From: [Clostridium] clostridioforme AGR2157
GTDB taxonomy: Bacteria; Bacillota; Clostridia; Lachnospirales; Lachnospiraceae
Direction of reading: 5' to 3'
DNA: 64,000 bases
Assembly (NCBI RefSeq): GCF_000424325.1
Contig: NZ_AUJR01000003.1
Coordinates: forward strand, 1-64,000
Below the pieces are notes generated by a model. That model was not told where the DNA came from, made no database searches, and was given only the letters and a program-made list of their open reading frames with translations. A program made the translations under genes and the position numbers. Below are positions 7,812 to 16,637 of this stretch, piece by piece. Numbering within the stretch: the stretch's first letter is position 1; every line of letters begins with the position of its first letter.

Positions 7812-8983
7812 GAAACCCATTATCAGATAAAATCGTAAAGATACCGCCGTCAGGTATCCGTAAATTCTTTGATATTGTAAGCGAGATGAAGGACGCCATC
7901 TCCCTGGGCGTGGGCGAGCCTGACTTTGAGACGCCCTGGCACATCCGCGAGGAGGGTATCTATTCCCTGGAAAAGGGGCGTACCTTCTACACCTCCAATG
8001 CCGGCTTAAAGCCGCTTAAAGTGGAGATATGCGAATATTTAAAGCGCAGATGCGGCGTTACATATGACCCGGACCAGGAGATACTGGTAACGGTAGGCGG
8101 AAGCGAGGCCATCGACATTGCACTGAGGGCCATGTTAAACGAGGGGGATGAGGTACTGATTCCCCAGCCCAGTTATGTATCCTATATGCCCTGCGTTACA
8201 CTGGCAGACGGTGTGCCCGTCACCATTGAGCTGGAGGAAAAGGACCAGTTCAAGCTGACCCCGCAAAAGCTTCTGGAGAAGATTACTGACAGGACCAAGA
8301 TTCTCGTCCTTCCCTTCCCCAATAACCCTACGGGCGCCATTATGGAAAAAGAAGAACTGGAAGAAGTTGCAAAAATCGTCCTGGAAAAGGACCTGTTTGT
8401 GATTTCCGATGAGATTTATTCCGAACTGACATACAACGGAAAGCGCCATGTGACCATTGCCTCCTTCCCCGGCATGAAGGAGAGGACCGTGCTTATCAAC
8501 GGCTTCTCCAAGGCATATGCCATGACGGGCTGGCGTCTGGGCTATGCCGCGGCTCCCCATATCATTCTGGAGCAGATGATAAAGATCCATCAGTACGCTA
8601 TCATGTGCGCCCCTACCACCAGCCAGTACGCGGCTGTCTCAGCCATGAAGAACGGGGATCCGGATGTTTCCATGATGCGGGAATCCTACAATCAGCGCAG
8701 GCGTTTCCTTCTCCACGCCTATGAGGAGATGGGCCTTACCTGCTTTGAGCCAATGGGCGCGTTTTACACTTTCCCCAACATCAGCCGTTTTGGGATGACA
8801 TCAGAGGAATTTGCCACCCGGTTCCTGGAAGAGGAAAAGGTAGCTGTGGTGCCGGGCACTGCATTTGGTGACTGCGGAGAGGGATTCGTAAGGGTTTCCT
8901 ACGCCTACTCCCTGGATAACCTGAAGGAGGCCCTGGGGCGCATGGCAAGGTTCGTAAAAAGACTGGACGGCAGGCAAAAGTAG
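7808..8983 (+). CDS. Class I/II PLP-dependent aminotransferase
   Basis: 391 residues, usual length for fold-type I aspartate/aromatic aminotransferases. Visible motifs are LGVGEPDFETP near the N-terminus, LPFPNNPTGAIM (Asn contacting PLP), ISDEIYSELTY (Asp binding the pyridine nitrogen) and NGFSKAYAMTGWRLGY (Schiff-base Lys and the phosphate-binding region). The reaction is 2-oxo acid transamination; the amino acid cannot be told from sequence. It is paired with the preceding Lrp-type regulator, an arrangement common in Clostridia. Confidence 0.92.
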   Translation: MRNPLSDKIVKIPPSGIRKFFDIVSEMKDAISLGVGEPDFETPWHIREEGIYSLEKGRTFYTSNAGLKPLKVEICEYLKRRCGVTYDPDQEILVTVGGSEAIDIALRAMLNEGDEVLIPQPSYVSYMPCVTLADGVPVTIELEEKDQFKLTPQKLLEKITDRTKILVLPFPNNPTGAIMEKEELEEVAKIVLEKDLFVISDEIYSELTYNGKRHVTIASFPGMKERTVLINGFSKAYAMTGWRLGYAAAPHIILEQMIKIHQYAIMCAPTTSQYAAVSAMKNGDPDVSMMRESYNQRRRFLLHAYEEMGLTCFEPMGAFYTFPNISRFGMTSEEFATRFLEEEKVAVVPGTAFGDCGEGFVRVSYAYSLDNLKEALGRMARFVKRLDGRQK

Positions 8984-8999
8984 AAAGAGGCAGCATACC

Positions 9000-9506
9000 A
9001 TGATGAATATTGTACTGTTAGAACCGGAAATGCCATCCAACACAGGTAATATCGGCCGTACCTGCGTTGCCACCCAGACCAGGCTCCATCTCATTGAGCC
9101 CCTGGGGTTTAAGCTCAATGAGAAGGCCTTAAAGAGGGCAGGGCTGGACTATTGGGAAAAACTGGACGTGACTGTGTACAGCGATTATGAAGACTTCCTG
9201 GAGCGCAATCCCCAGGCTCCGGGCAACATGTATTTTGCCACCACCAAAGCCCATAAAGTGTATTCCGACGTGTCCTACGGACCGGACTGTTATCTCATGT
9301 TCGGCAGGGAAAGCGCCGGCATCCCGGAGGAGATTCTGGTGGACAATGAGGACCATTGCATCCGGATTCCCATGTGGGGCGACATCCGTTCCCTGAACCT
9401 GTCCAATTCCGCGGCGATAGTGCTGTACGAGGCGTTGCGGCAGAATGGGTTTGAGAAACTGGAGCTCAACGGCCAGCTCCACCACCTCCACTGGAAGGAT
9501 GAATAG
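9000..9506 (+). CDS. trmL: tRNA (cytidine(34)-2'-O)-methyltransferase, SPOUT family
   Basis: 168 residues, the normal TrmL length. SPOUT signatures are NIVLLEPEMPSNTGNIGRTC at the N-terminus, LMFGRESAGIP in the middle and IPMWGDIRSLNLSNSAAIVLYEA at the C-terminus (the knot region binding SAM). The enzyme methylates the wobble nucleotide of some leucine tRNAs. It starts 16 bases after the aminotransferase stop (RBS AGAGG), so probably shares its transcript. Confidence 0.93.
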   Translation: MMNIVLLEPEMPSNTGNIGRTCVATQTRLHLIEPLGFKLNEKALKRAGLDYWEKLDVTVYSDYEDFLERNPQAPGNMYFATTKAHKVYSDVSYGPDCYLMFGRESAGIPEEILVDNEDHCIRIPMWGDIRSLNLSNSAAIVLYEALRQNGFEKLELNGQLHHLHWKDE

Positions 9507-9524
9507 ACAGGTAAAACGGGAAGC

Positions 9525-10146
9525 CTATTGTCCGGCCTCAGACCTTCTCTCCGCCAAATCACTGGAAATCCGGGGATATATCTTGTCGATATTGGTAAAC
9601 ATGATGATTATCAGCCCCACCGCAAACAGGCCCGCCGTATGGGGGATTCCCCCGATTCCCAGCAGTACCAGGCCCGCAGCAGCGGTGCCCAGGGCGGCTG
9701 GTGTAAGGGCCATAATTGCTACCCCGGCCATTTCCAGCACGTAGCCCAGGACCAGGCTTTTCCATTTTCCCATTATCTTTGTAATTGGGGGATAGAGAAG
9801 GTTGCCAATCATTTTGGGAAGGATAAAACATAAGGTAAGAGTTCCCGCTCCTTTGTAAAGAAGAAGGTAATGAGCAGCAGAACTACTGCAATGGCTCCAA
9901 AGGCAATGGCCATCCCATTCCAGCCAAATCGATCCACCAGGTTCATGGTGTTGTTTTCCGCTGCTGCCCAGGGAAGCAGGCACATTGAACAGAAGGATCA
10001 GCCCCAGGCCCATGTACGGCGGACCAGAGAACCCACGGGCGGGCTTTTCCCCAGTGATGGCACCTGAATGGAGTAAATGGTTTGTACATTATATACAAAG
10101 TGGGAAATGGGGCCGGTCCGACATTTCTCCTGTCATAAACAACCAA
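9525..10146 (-). pseudogene. Decayed GPH/MFS sugar:cation symporter
   Basis: Read on the - strand, one frame contains GKARPWVLWSA, the cytoplasmic loop typical of glycoside-pentoside-hexuronide symporters. The matching continuation, MGLGLILLFNVPA, is in another frame. A third stretch (NLVDRFGWNGMAIAFGAI ... ITFFFTKERE) is again shifted. The tail PKMIGNLLYPPITKIMGK ... AGLFAVGLIIIMFTNIDKIY and SSDLAERR resembles the end of such transporters. The N-terminal helices and roughly 150 central residues are missing. Several frameshifts plus deletions make this a relic, not a sequencing slip. No functional start remains. It is convergent to trmL, 18 bases away. Confidence 0.72.
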
Positions 10147-10231
10147 ATCTTTACATACCCTAGAAGTAGCTGAAACGGCAGCTTCCCGTTTCGACTAAAT
10201 GTGATGGGATAAGAGTGTGGAGGGGTTGTGG

Positions 10232-11395
10232 ATGAACGAGAAGTACGTGGAAGCCTTAGAACAGTATGACATGGAAGTAAGAGCCGTGAGAAAGGGCCGC
10301 GGTTCCTGGATTTGCGAGACAGACCAGGGCTGCAGGCTTTTAAAGGAATACCGTGGGACAGCCAGGCGTCTGGAGTTTGAGGACGAGGTCCTGGGACGGC
10401 TGGATACCAGGGGAAGCCTGAGGGCTGACCGGTACCTGAGGAACAGGGAAGGCGGCCTGATGACCGTGACCGGGGACGGCACCAGATACATATTAAAGGA
10501 CTGGTTTTTGGACCGGGAATGCAATATAAAAGACGGATATGAAATACGCCAGGCCCTGTCCAGGCTGGCCATGCTGCACAGCCAGCTGCGAAAGATTGAG
10601 TTTAAGGAAGAGTGGAACATGGGCTCCATCCTCTCAGGGCCTCTGGAGGAAGAGCTGGAGCGCCACAACCGGGAAATGCAGCGGGCCCGCAATTATATAA
10701 GGTCCAAACGCAAAAAATCGGAGTTTGAGCTGTGCGTTATCGGCAGCTATCAGATGTTTTACGACCAGGCCCTGGAAGCAGTACAGGGTATACGGGAGCT
10801 ATGGCCCGGGGCCGGTGAACTCCCGGCAGAGGGCGGCGGACAGTACGGAAGCGGACAGTACGGAAGCAGACAGTACGAAAGCGGACAGTACGGTACCGGA
10901 AAATGCCTGAAGCTGGGGCCATACCAGGATGACCAGGATGCCCTGGAAGCAGCGGAGGTCCAGCCCCCCGGCCAAAAGGACAGGAAGCCCCTGTACCTGT
11001 GCCATGGGGATCTGGACCAGCACCATGTGCTAATGGGAGGCAGTTACACGGCCATCATCGAGTACAACCGGATGCATCTTGGGATACAGATATCGGACCT
11101 GTACCGTTTCATGCGCAAGGTCATGGAAAAGCACGGGTGGAACCTGGACCTGGGACTGTCCATGCTGGATTCCTATGAGCGGGTGCTGCCCATGGAGCCT
11201 AAGGAGAGGGGATGTCTGTACTACCTGTTTCTTTATCCTGAAAAATACTGGAAACAGCTGAACTTTTACTACAATGCCAACAAGGCCTGGATACCGGCCC
11301 GTAATACCGACAAGCTGCGGGGCCTGGAGGAACAGCAGCAGGCCAGGAACAGCTTCCTGAAACGCCTGAAGGCGGACTGCAAAGGCTGTGTCTGA
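10232..11395 (+). CDS. CotS-like spore-coat/kinase-fold protein
   Basis: 387 residues with an aminoglycoside-phosphotransferase-like kinase fold. The N-lobe includes CRLLKEYRGTARRLEFEDEVL. The C-lobe catalytic loop is YLCHGDLDQHHVLM, but the usual metal-binding Asp that follows is replaced in the IIEYNRMHLG segment, so activity is doubtful. SDLYRFMRKVMEKHGW continues the fold. This resembles the CotS/YsxE/YutH group in spore formers. A 15-base tandem repeat adds YGSGQ-type residues between the lobes (about 203-222). I prefer ATG 10232, with GGAGGGG upstream, over the in-frame GTG at 10217. Confidence 0.75.
   Translation: MNEKYVEALEQYDMEVRAVRKGRGSWICETDQGCRLLKEYRGTARRLEFEDEVLGRLDTRGSLRADRYLRNREGGLMTVTGDGTRYILKDWFLDRECNIKDGYEIRQALSRLAMLHSQLRKIEFKEEWNMGSILSGPLEEELERHNREMQRARNYIRSKRKKSEFELCVIGSYQMFYDQALEAVQGIRELWPGAGELPAEGGGQYGSGQYGSRQYESGQYGTGKCLKLGPYQDDQDALEAAEVQPPGQKDRKPLYLCHGDLDQHHVLMGGSYTAIIEYNRMHLGIQISDLYRFMRKVMEKHGWNLDLGLSMLDSYERVLPMEPKERGCLYYLFLYPEKYWKQLNFYYNANKAWIPARNTDKLRGLEEQQQARNSFLKRLKADCKGCV
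10838..10897 (+). repeat. 15-bp tandem repeat in the CotS-like gene (4 units)
   Basis: Units start at 10838, 10853, 10868 and 10883. The first two are identical (GGACAGTACGGAAGC); units three and four have two or three substitutions each. They encode Gly/Arg-Gln-Tyr-Gly/Glu-Ser/Thr pentapeptides in a loop between kinase-like lobes. Confidence 0.9.
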
Positions 11396-11545
11396 CGAAA
11401 AATAATAGTGGGTTGTACTTCCTTTTTCTGGTTTGATATAGTATAATCTTAATCAGAATACGCTGCGGACCGGCCTTTCCGGCTGCACTGCTGCGGGAAT
11501 GCCGGCAGGTCATTATGGAATATCACATTCAGGAGGGAGTATAAA

Positions 11546-13282
11546 ATGAAAGATTACATGAAGATATACCAGGAATGGTTATCAAACCCCTATTTTGATG
11601 AGGACACAAAAGCAGAGCTTCGCGCCATTGAAGGCGACGAGAATGAAATTAAAGAGCGTTTTTATATGGACCTGGAGTTCGGAACAGCAGGACTGCGCGG
11701 TGTTATTGGCGCCGGCATTAACCGGATGAATATTTATGTGGTGAGACGCGCCACCCAGGGCCTTGCCAACTACATCATCAGGCAGGGCGGAGCAGATAAG
11801 GGCGTGGCGATTGCATACGACTCCCGCCATATGTCTCCGGAATTTGCCATGGAGGCAGCCATGACTCTGGCAGCCAACGGAATCAAGGCATACAAGTTCG
11901 AGTCCCTGCGCCCCACCCCTGAGCTGTCCTTTGCGGTGCGGGAACTGGGATGCATTGCCGGCATCAATATCACGGCCAGCCATAATCCGCCTGAATACAA
12001 CGGATACAAGGTATACTGGGAGGACGGCGCCCAGTTCACGCCGCCTCATGACAAGGGCGTGACAGAGGAAGTACTGGCCATAGAGGACCTGTCCACGGTA
12101 AAGACCACGGACGAGGCTTCTGCCGCGGCAGCAGGCAAGTACGAGGTTATCGGCAGGGAAATCGACGACAAGTACATTGCCCAGGTCAAGGCCCAGGTTG
12201 TGAACCAGAAGGCCATTGATGAGATGCAGGACCAGATCAGCATCGTGTACACCCCGCTTCACGGCACCGGCAATATTCCGGCCAGAAGAGTGATGAAGGA
12301 ACTGGGATTCACCCATGTATATGTAGTGCCTGAGCAGGAACTGCCGGACGGCGGCTTCCCTACGGTAAGCTATCCAAACCCGGAGGCTGCGGAAGCATTT
12401 GCCCTGGGTCTTAAGCTGGCCAGGGAGAAGGATGCGGACCTGGTTCTGGCTACGGATCCGGACGCAGACCGCCTGGGCGTATATGTGAAGGATGCCGGGT
12501 CAGGAGAGTACATCCCTTTAACAGGCAACATGTCCGGCTCCCTTCTGTGCGAGTACGTGCTGAGCCAGAAAAAGGCAGCAGGCAAGATTCCGGAGGACGG
12601 GCAGGTCATCAAGTCCATTGTTTCCACCAACCTGATTGACGCGGTTGCAAAGGAATACGGCTGTGAACTGATTGAAGTGCTGACCGGTTTCAAGTGGATA
12701 GGGCAGCAGATATTAAAGAATGAAAAGACAGGACGCGGCACTTACCTTTTTGGCATGGAGGAGAGCTACGGATGCCTGATTGGCACCTATGCCCGTGACA
12801 AGGACGCCATTTCCGCTACCGCGGCCCTTTGCGAGGCAGCTGCTTACTATAAGCAGAAGGGCATGACCCTGTGGGATGCCATGGTTGCCATGTATGAGAA
12901 GTACGGCTATTACAAGGATGCTGTTAAGTCTATCGGCTTATCCGGCATTGAGGGCCTGGCTAAGATTCAGTCCATCATGGAGACGCTGAGGAACAATACG
13001 CCAAAAGAGGTGGGCGGCTACAAAGTAGTGTCTGCCAGGGATTACAAGCTGGACACCATAAAGGATATGGCTGGCGGGGAATTAAAGCCAACAGGCCTTC
13101 CTTCCTCCAACGTGCTGTACTATGATTTAAACGACGGAGCCTGGATTTGCGTGAGACCGTCCGGAACAGAGCCTAAGATTAAGTTCTACTATGGCATCAA
13201 GGGCAGTTCCATGGAGGATGCCGACGCCAAATCTGAGGCGCTGGGCGCGGCTGTGATGGCTATGGTGGATAAGATGATGTAA
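11546..13282 (+). CDS. Phospho-sugar mutase (alpha-phosphoglucomutase type)
   Basis: 578 residues, the long form found in Firmicutes. The active-site phosphoserine loop is ITASHNPPEYNGYK (about residue 145), the Mg-binding loop is TDPDADRLG (about 305), the sugar-binding loop is FGMEESYGCLIGTYARDKD, and the C-terminal phosphate-binding loop is RPSGTEPKIKFYY. It interconverts glucose 1- and 6-phosphate, feeding nucleotide-sugar synthesis. A strong RBS (AGGAGGG) precedes the start. A clear terminator follows, so it is probably monocistronic. Confidence 0.93.
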   Translation: MKDYMKIYQEWLSNPYFDEDTKAELRAIEGDENEIKERFYMDLEFGTAGLRGVIGAGINRMNIYVVRRATQGLANYIIRQGGADKGVAIAYDSRHMSPEFAMEAAMTLAANGIKAYKFESLRPTPELSFAVRELGCIAGINITASHNPPEYNGYKVYWEDGAQFTPPHDKGVTEEVLAIEDLSTVKTTDEASAAAAGKYEVIGREIDDKYIAQVKAQVVNQKAIDEMQDQISIVYTPLHGTGNIPARRVMKELGFTHVYVVPEQELPDGGFPTVSYPNPEAAEAFALGLKLAREKDADLVLATDPDADRLGVYVKDAGSGEYIPLTGNMSGSLLCEYVLSQKKAAGKIPEDGQVIKSIVSTNLIDAVAKEYGCELIEVLTGFKWIGQQILKNEKTGRGTYLFGMEESYGCLIGTYARDKDAISATAALCEAAAYYKQKGMTLWDAMVAMYEKYGYYKDAVKSIGLSGIEGLAKIQSIMETLRNNTPKEVGGYKVVSARDYKLDTIKDMAGGELKPTGLPSSNVLYYDLNDGAWICVRPSGTEPKIKFYYGIKGSSMEDADAKSEALGAAVMAMVDKMM

Positions 13283-13326
13283 GGCGTCATTGGAATCACA
13301 GATGCAGCAGTTTGTATGAAATAATA

Positions 13327-13386
13327 AATACCCTGACAGCAGGACAAAGAAAAAGCAGATGTGCCAGGCTATCAGGGTATTTTTTG
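13327..13386. terminator. Bidirectional Rho-independent terminator
   Basis: AATACCCTGACAGC pairs with GCTATCAGGGTATT, followed by a T-run on the + strand. On the other strand the hairpin is followed by TATTTATTATTT. It sits between the mutase and the convergent membrane-protein gene and can serve both. Confidence 0.8.
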
Positions 13387-13405
13387 TGTTAAAGAAAACA
13401 GGACG

Positions 13406-14551
13406 CTATTTTGTATCATGTTCATCCAAATTCTTCCTGTCCGCAATTTCGCGCAGTTCCTTCAGCGCTTCAGCGAACCGGGAAGAGGAGGCAGTGGGAT
13501 TGCCCTTTAGTATGCCTCTGCGGTAAAAGTCCATATGGGTTGACAGCATATGGCGTTTTTTGGTAATGGATACAAGGCGCTGTGACAGTGAGGCCAGTTT
13601 GTCCTTTCGCTCCTGGACAGCACTTTTGTTAAGCTCATCATGCTGTATTGTCTGCCGGGAGCCTTCCGCGCGCTGGGCCAGCGTACCGGACACCCTGGCA
13701 GCCGCGTCCTCCGTAAGCTCTGACAGCCGTTCCGCTGTCCGGGCCACCTTTTCGGCTGTATTTTCCACCAGCCCGCCCATCTTTTCAGCGGTACCTTCCA
13801 CGAATCCGCTCATTTTCTCCATGGTGTTCTCCACCAGTTCATTCAGGCGTTCGGCCGTGTCATCCTTCAATGCAGCCGCATGGATGGCAGCCCCTGACTT
13901 CATTCGGCTGAGCTTGGCAGCAGCTTCCTCTCTGGCCTCGGCAACGCGCTCGCTGGTCTCCGCCTTTAACAGGGCCATCTGTACTTGTATATCGTCCAGC
14001 TCTGCACGCATGTCTGTCATGGCATCCAGCACCTTGGCCAAATCCAGGGCGGTTTTTACGGACTCGGCCGTATCCGCTGCAAACAGCAGGGATGTTATCA
14101 GCACAAAGACAATGTTGACCATTACAGGCAGGCCCAGGACATAGTGTTCGATGGGGCGGTGCACCACCTCTGTAAGAAAAATGGTCAGAAAACCCCAGGC
14201 AATGGAGGAGCTGAGGCAGATATATCCTTTCACGTTAAATCTCTGGTTGCTGTAATCCCAGTATTTCATCTTAAACAGCTTCTCCATGCCCCAACCGGTG
14301 ACGTATTCCAGAATGGTGGCGGCGATGACGCCTGCCAGGTACACCAGGAACAGGTTATCCTTCACAGGAAGGGATACCCACAACATCATCACGGCGCCTG
14401 TTCCATATAGGGGAAGCAGGGGAAGGCGCAGGAAACCGCGGTTCACAAAGCGGCCTGTTTTCGCGGAAACATAGGTGGATTCGAAAATCCACCCAAAAAA
14501 GCAGTATATAAAAAAGAACATAAGCCATTGATACCAGGTATATTCGTACAT
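13406..14551 (-). CDS. CmpB-type (ABC-transporter type IV) membrane protein with long coiled-coil tail
   Basis: 381 residues. The first 170 residues hold about four or five membrane helices with the family pattern FFIYCFFGWIFESTYVS, GFLRLPLLPLYGTGA, EYVTGWGMEKLF and WDYSNQRFNVKGYICL (PF06541-like as I recall it). The rest is a long charged helix rich in Ala/Glu with degenerate repeats of about 11-15 residues (ENTMEKMSGFVEGTAEKMGG and similar), resembling apolipoprotein- or LEA-like amphipathic coils. Despite the family name, no transport role is shown. The start chosen (MYEYTWYQ) has AAAGGATGG at suitable spacing; the ATG 9 bases upstream lies inside that Shine-Dalgarno. Confidence 0.78.
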   Translation of the reverse strand: MYEYTWYQWLMFFFIYCFFGWIFESTYVSAKTGRFVNRGFLRLPLLPLYGTGAVMMLWVSLPVKDNLFLVYLAGVIAATILEYVTGWGMEKLFKMKYWDYSNQRFNVKGYICLSSSIAWGFLTIFLTEVVHRPIEHYVLGLPVMVNIVFVLITSLLFAADTAESVKTALDLAKVLDAMTDMRAELDDIQVQMALLKAETSERVAEAREEAAAKLSRMKSGAAIHAAALKDDTAERLNELVENTMEKMSGFVEGTAEKMGGLVENTAEKVARTAERLSELTEDAAARVSGTLAQRAEGSRQTIQHDELNKSAVQERKDKLASLSQRLVSITKKRHMLSTHMDFYRRGILKGNPTASSSRFAEALKELREIADRKNLDEHDTK

Positions 14552-14649
14552 ATAAACCATCCTTTACGAGTTTATTCTATGATACTGTTTTTTTGGGAAA
14601 AATGCAATCTACAAAACCGGATATACCTTGTGAATAACGCCATAAAATA

Positions 14650-15492
14650 TTACCAGGTAACTATTTTGTCAATCAGCTCCCGCTGTTCCTGCGTTGATTT
14701 TGTAAGGTAGATGCGGGTTGTTTCAATGCTTTCATGGCCCATTAAATCGGCAAGCAGGGAGATATCATTAAACTTTTCAAGAAAGTTTTTAGCAAACCTG
14801 TGGCGGAAGGAGTGAGGGTATACTGTTTCAGGCGGAATGTGACAGCGTATGGCCAGTGTCTTGAGCTGGCTGCTGATTCCGCGGGCAGTAATTTGGTTTC
14901 CCCTGCGGTTGACAAACAAAAAACCGGAAACCTGGCCTTTTGCGGACAGCCATTCCAGGGCTTCCTGACACAAGGCATCAGGAAAATGGAGCCGGCGGAC
15001 TTTACCGCCCTTTGTGTAGAGGTCAATATAGCCGAGATGCAGGTGTTCCACTTTAATCTGAATCAGTTCACTGACCCTGGCTCCGGTACAAGCCAGGAAC
15101 CGTACAACAAAATACCACAGCAGATTCCCGCTGTCCCTAAGTCTTTTCTTAAATGTTTCATAGTCTTCCTGGGAAATGATATTGTCCAGAAAGGCTGCCT
15201 GCTGGGTACGGATAACAGTCAGCCGGAAGTGAATCATTTGGCCGTAAAGCTCTTCAAGGAAGTCCAGATAACGGTTGATTCCGTATATCCTGTTATTCAC
15301 TGTGGCTGCTTTGTAGTGCTTAATAAGATAGTCCTTAAAGCAGAGCAGATGATTGACCGCCAGGTCATCATACAGGGAATGATAAAGTCTGCAGGCAGCC
15401 AGGCAGCTGCGAATCGTATTAGGAGAGGCCTGGACTTTTTTCAGGTAGGCATGAAAGGCCGGTTCATTTATTTCTTGCATATTTGTATTCAT
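14650..15492 (-). CDS. Tyrosine recombinase (integrase), second of a tandem pair
   Basis: 280 residues. It has an N-terminal SAM-like core-binding domain (about 1-95) and a catalytic domain with all expected residues: TGARVSELIQIK (Arg I), the KGGKVRRLHF beta-strand Lys, YPHSFRHRFAKNF (His-x-x-Arg), DLMGHESIETTRIYL (His and the nucleophilic Tyr). The start MNTNMQE (15492) has AAAGGTG 8 bases upstream; an in-frame ATG at 15510 has no such site. It follows the upstream recombinase by 21 bases and is about 40-45% similar to it by eye. The pair resembles recombinases that flip promoters of surface genes in Clostridia. It lacks the long N-terminus of ICE integrases. Confidence 0.9.
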   Translation of the reverse strand: MNTNMQEINEPAFHAYLKKVQASPNTIRSCLAACRLYHSLYDDLAVNHLLCFKDYLIKHYKAATVNNRIYGINRYLDFLEELYGQMIHFRLTVIRTQQAAFLDNIISQEDYETFKKRLRDSGNLLWYFVVRFLACTGARVSELIQIKVEHLHLGYIDLYTKGGKVRRLHFPDALCQEALEWLSAKGQVSGFLFVNRRGNQITARGISSQLKTLAIRCHIPPETVYPHSFRHRFAKNFLEKFNDISLLADLMGHESIETTRIYLTKSTQEQRELIDKIVTW

Positions 15493-15513
15493 GCTGAGCA
15501 CACCTTTCATTAC

Positions 15514-16383
15514 TTACCAGTCTACAATCTGATTTACAATAAGTGACTGTTCCGTACTGCTCCGCCTCAGATAGATGCGGGTGGTCTCTATACTGGTATG
15601 CCCCAGGAGATTGGACAGGAAAGCAATATCTCCGCCGTTTTCGATGAAATTTTTTGCGAAACGATGCCGGAAGGAGTGGGGATATACTACATTTGGGTCA
15701 AGGTGGTAGCGGAATGCAAATGTTTTTAACTGGGAGCGGATGCCAGAGACAGAAATGCCTCGTTTGAGGTGACTCAGAAACAGAGGTCCGTTTTTTCTGG
15801 CTTCAGATTCCAGCCACTGGACTGTATCCTCCTGCAGAGCGGTGGGGATATAGACGCGTCTCATTTTATTTCCCTTTGAATAGATGTCTTTATAACCGTT
15901 TATGACATCCTGTATTTGAAAAGATACCAATTCACTGACGCGGACCCCGGTAGCAGTGATGAACCGTATGATAAAATAGAAGGTATATTGTTCATCCTCG
16001 CGGAGCCGGCGCTTCAGGTATTCATAGTCGGCCTGGCTTATGATGAAGTCCGTATATTTTTTCTGCTGAAGCCGGAGGGCGCGTATCCTGTAATCACTGA
16101 TGCCCTGGAATTTTAAGAAACAATTCAGAGCGCGGATGCGCATGTTGACTGTCTGGGGCTGATAATGGTCTAAGAGGTATACTTTGTATAGGCTGACATT
16201 GTTGGAATTAAGCTGTTCAAAGTATGTAAAGAAATGCCTTACGCTATAGATGTAGGCAGTGATTGTATTAGGGGACATGTTATGCTGGATTAGATATTTG
16301 TGAAAAGCATTGAGATAATGAGGGGTATTTTCATCCAGAGGTTCAGCATGTTCCAAGAAATTCGGGGACTCCATGGGTTCCAT
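15514..16383 (-). CDS. Tyrosine recombinase (integrase), first of a tandem pair
   Basis: 289 residues. The core-binding domain (about 15-105; NAFHKYLIQHNMSPNTITAY) precedes a catalytic domain with TGVRVSELVSFQ, KGNKMRRVYIP, YPHSFRHRFAKNF and LLGHTSIETTRIYLRR, so it is catalytically complete. The start at 16383 (MEPMESPN) has AAAGGAG 10 bases upstream; an in-frame ATG at 16437 is possible but has no Shine-Dalgarno. An 11-base inverted repeat lies at 16459-16535, just upstream, and may be its binding site. The neighbour on the other side is the inverted surface-protein module. Confidence 0.9.
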   Translation of the reverse strand: MEPMESPNFLEHAEPLDENTPHYLNAFHKYLIQHNMSPNTITAYIYSVRHFFTYFEQLNSNNVSLYKVYLLDHYQPQTVNMRIRALNCFLKFQGISDYRIRALRLQQKKYTDFIISQADYEYLKRRLREDEQYTFYFIIRFITATGVRVSELVSFQIQDVINGYKDIYSKGNKMRRVYIPTALQEDTVQWLESEARKNGPLFLSHLKRGISVSGIRSQLKTFAFRYHLDPNVVYPHSFRHRFAKNFIENGGDIAFLSNLLGHTSIETTRIYLRRSSTEQSLIVNQIVDW

Positions 16384-16458
16384 TATAATTTTGCTCCTTT
16401 CATTTTTTAACAAATATATTAGCTCAGGATTCCTCAAAAATAAATATACAGTTTCATT

Positions 16459-16535
16459 TATTTGTCTATTGATGAACAGATTTCTGTAAATTATTCATAA
16501 AAATTGGGCGCTAAACACAAAAGTATAGACAAATA
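16459..16535. repeat. 11-bp inverted repeat upstream of the recombinases (candidate core sites)
   Basis: TATTTGTCTAT at 16459-16469 and its exact complement ATAGACAAATA at 16525-16535 are separated by 55 bases. The right arm overlaps AAAAGTATAGAC (16519-16530), which recurs as a direct copy at 19729-19740. Length and position fit tyrosine-recombinase arm or core sites, but no activity can be shown from sequence. Confidence 0.5.
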
Positions 16536-16565
16536 GAAGGAAGATGTCTAACTCCCGGATAAAAT

Positions 16566-16613
16566 GATAAGCGGCAGAGGAGGGTCAAAATAATACCCCG
16601 ATTGCCGCTTATC
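16566..16613 (-). terminator. Terminator of the - strand surface-protein gene
   Basis: GATAAGCGGCA at 16566-16576 pairs perfectly with TGCCGCTTATC at 16603-16613. On the - strand the hairpin is followed by ATTTTATCC, a modest T-run. It lies 25 bases past the stop at 16638. Confidence 0.65.
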
Positions 16614-16637
16614 AGTGCCTCAGTAGAAAAAGCAGAA

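Noticed and set aside
10173-10193. Hairpin GAAACGG/CCGTTTC between the transporter relic and the CotS-like gene, as a terminator
   Set aside because: Short stem with no T-run on either strand; could be an operator but nothing supports it.
13560-14144. + strand frame (194 codons) rich in Ser and Ala
   Set aside because: It mirrors the Ala/Glu-rich coiled coil on the - strand; such composition bias commonly creates antisense frames.
14650-16383. Tandem recombinases as the integrase end of a prophage or conjugative element
   Set aside because: No phage, relaxase or transfer genes and no tRNA target are seen nearby; a local inversion role fits the context better.
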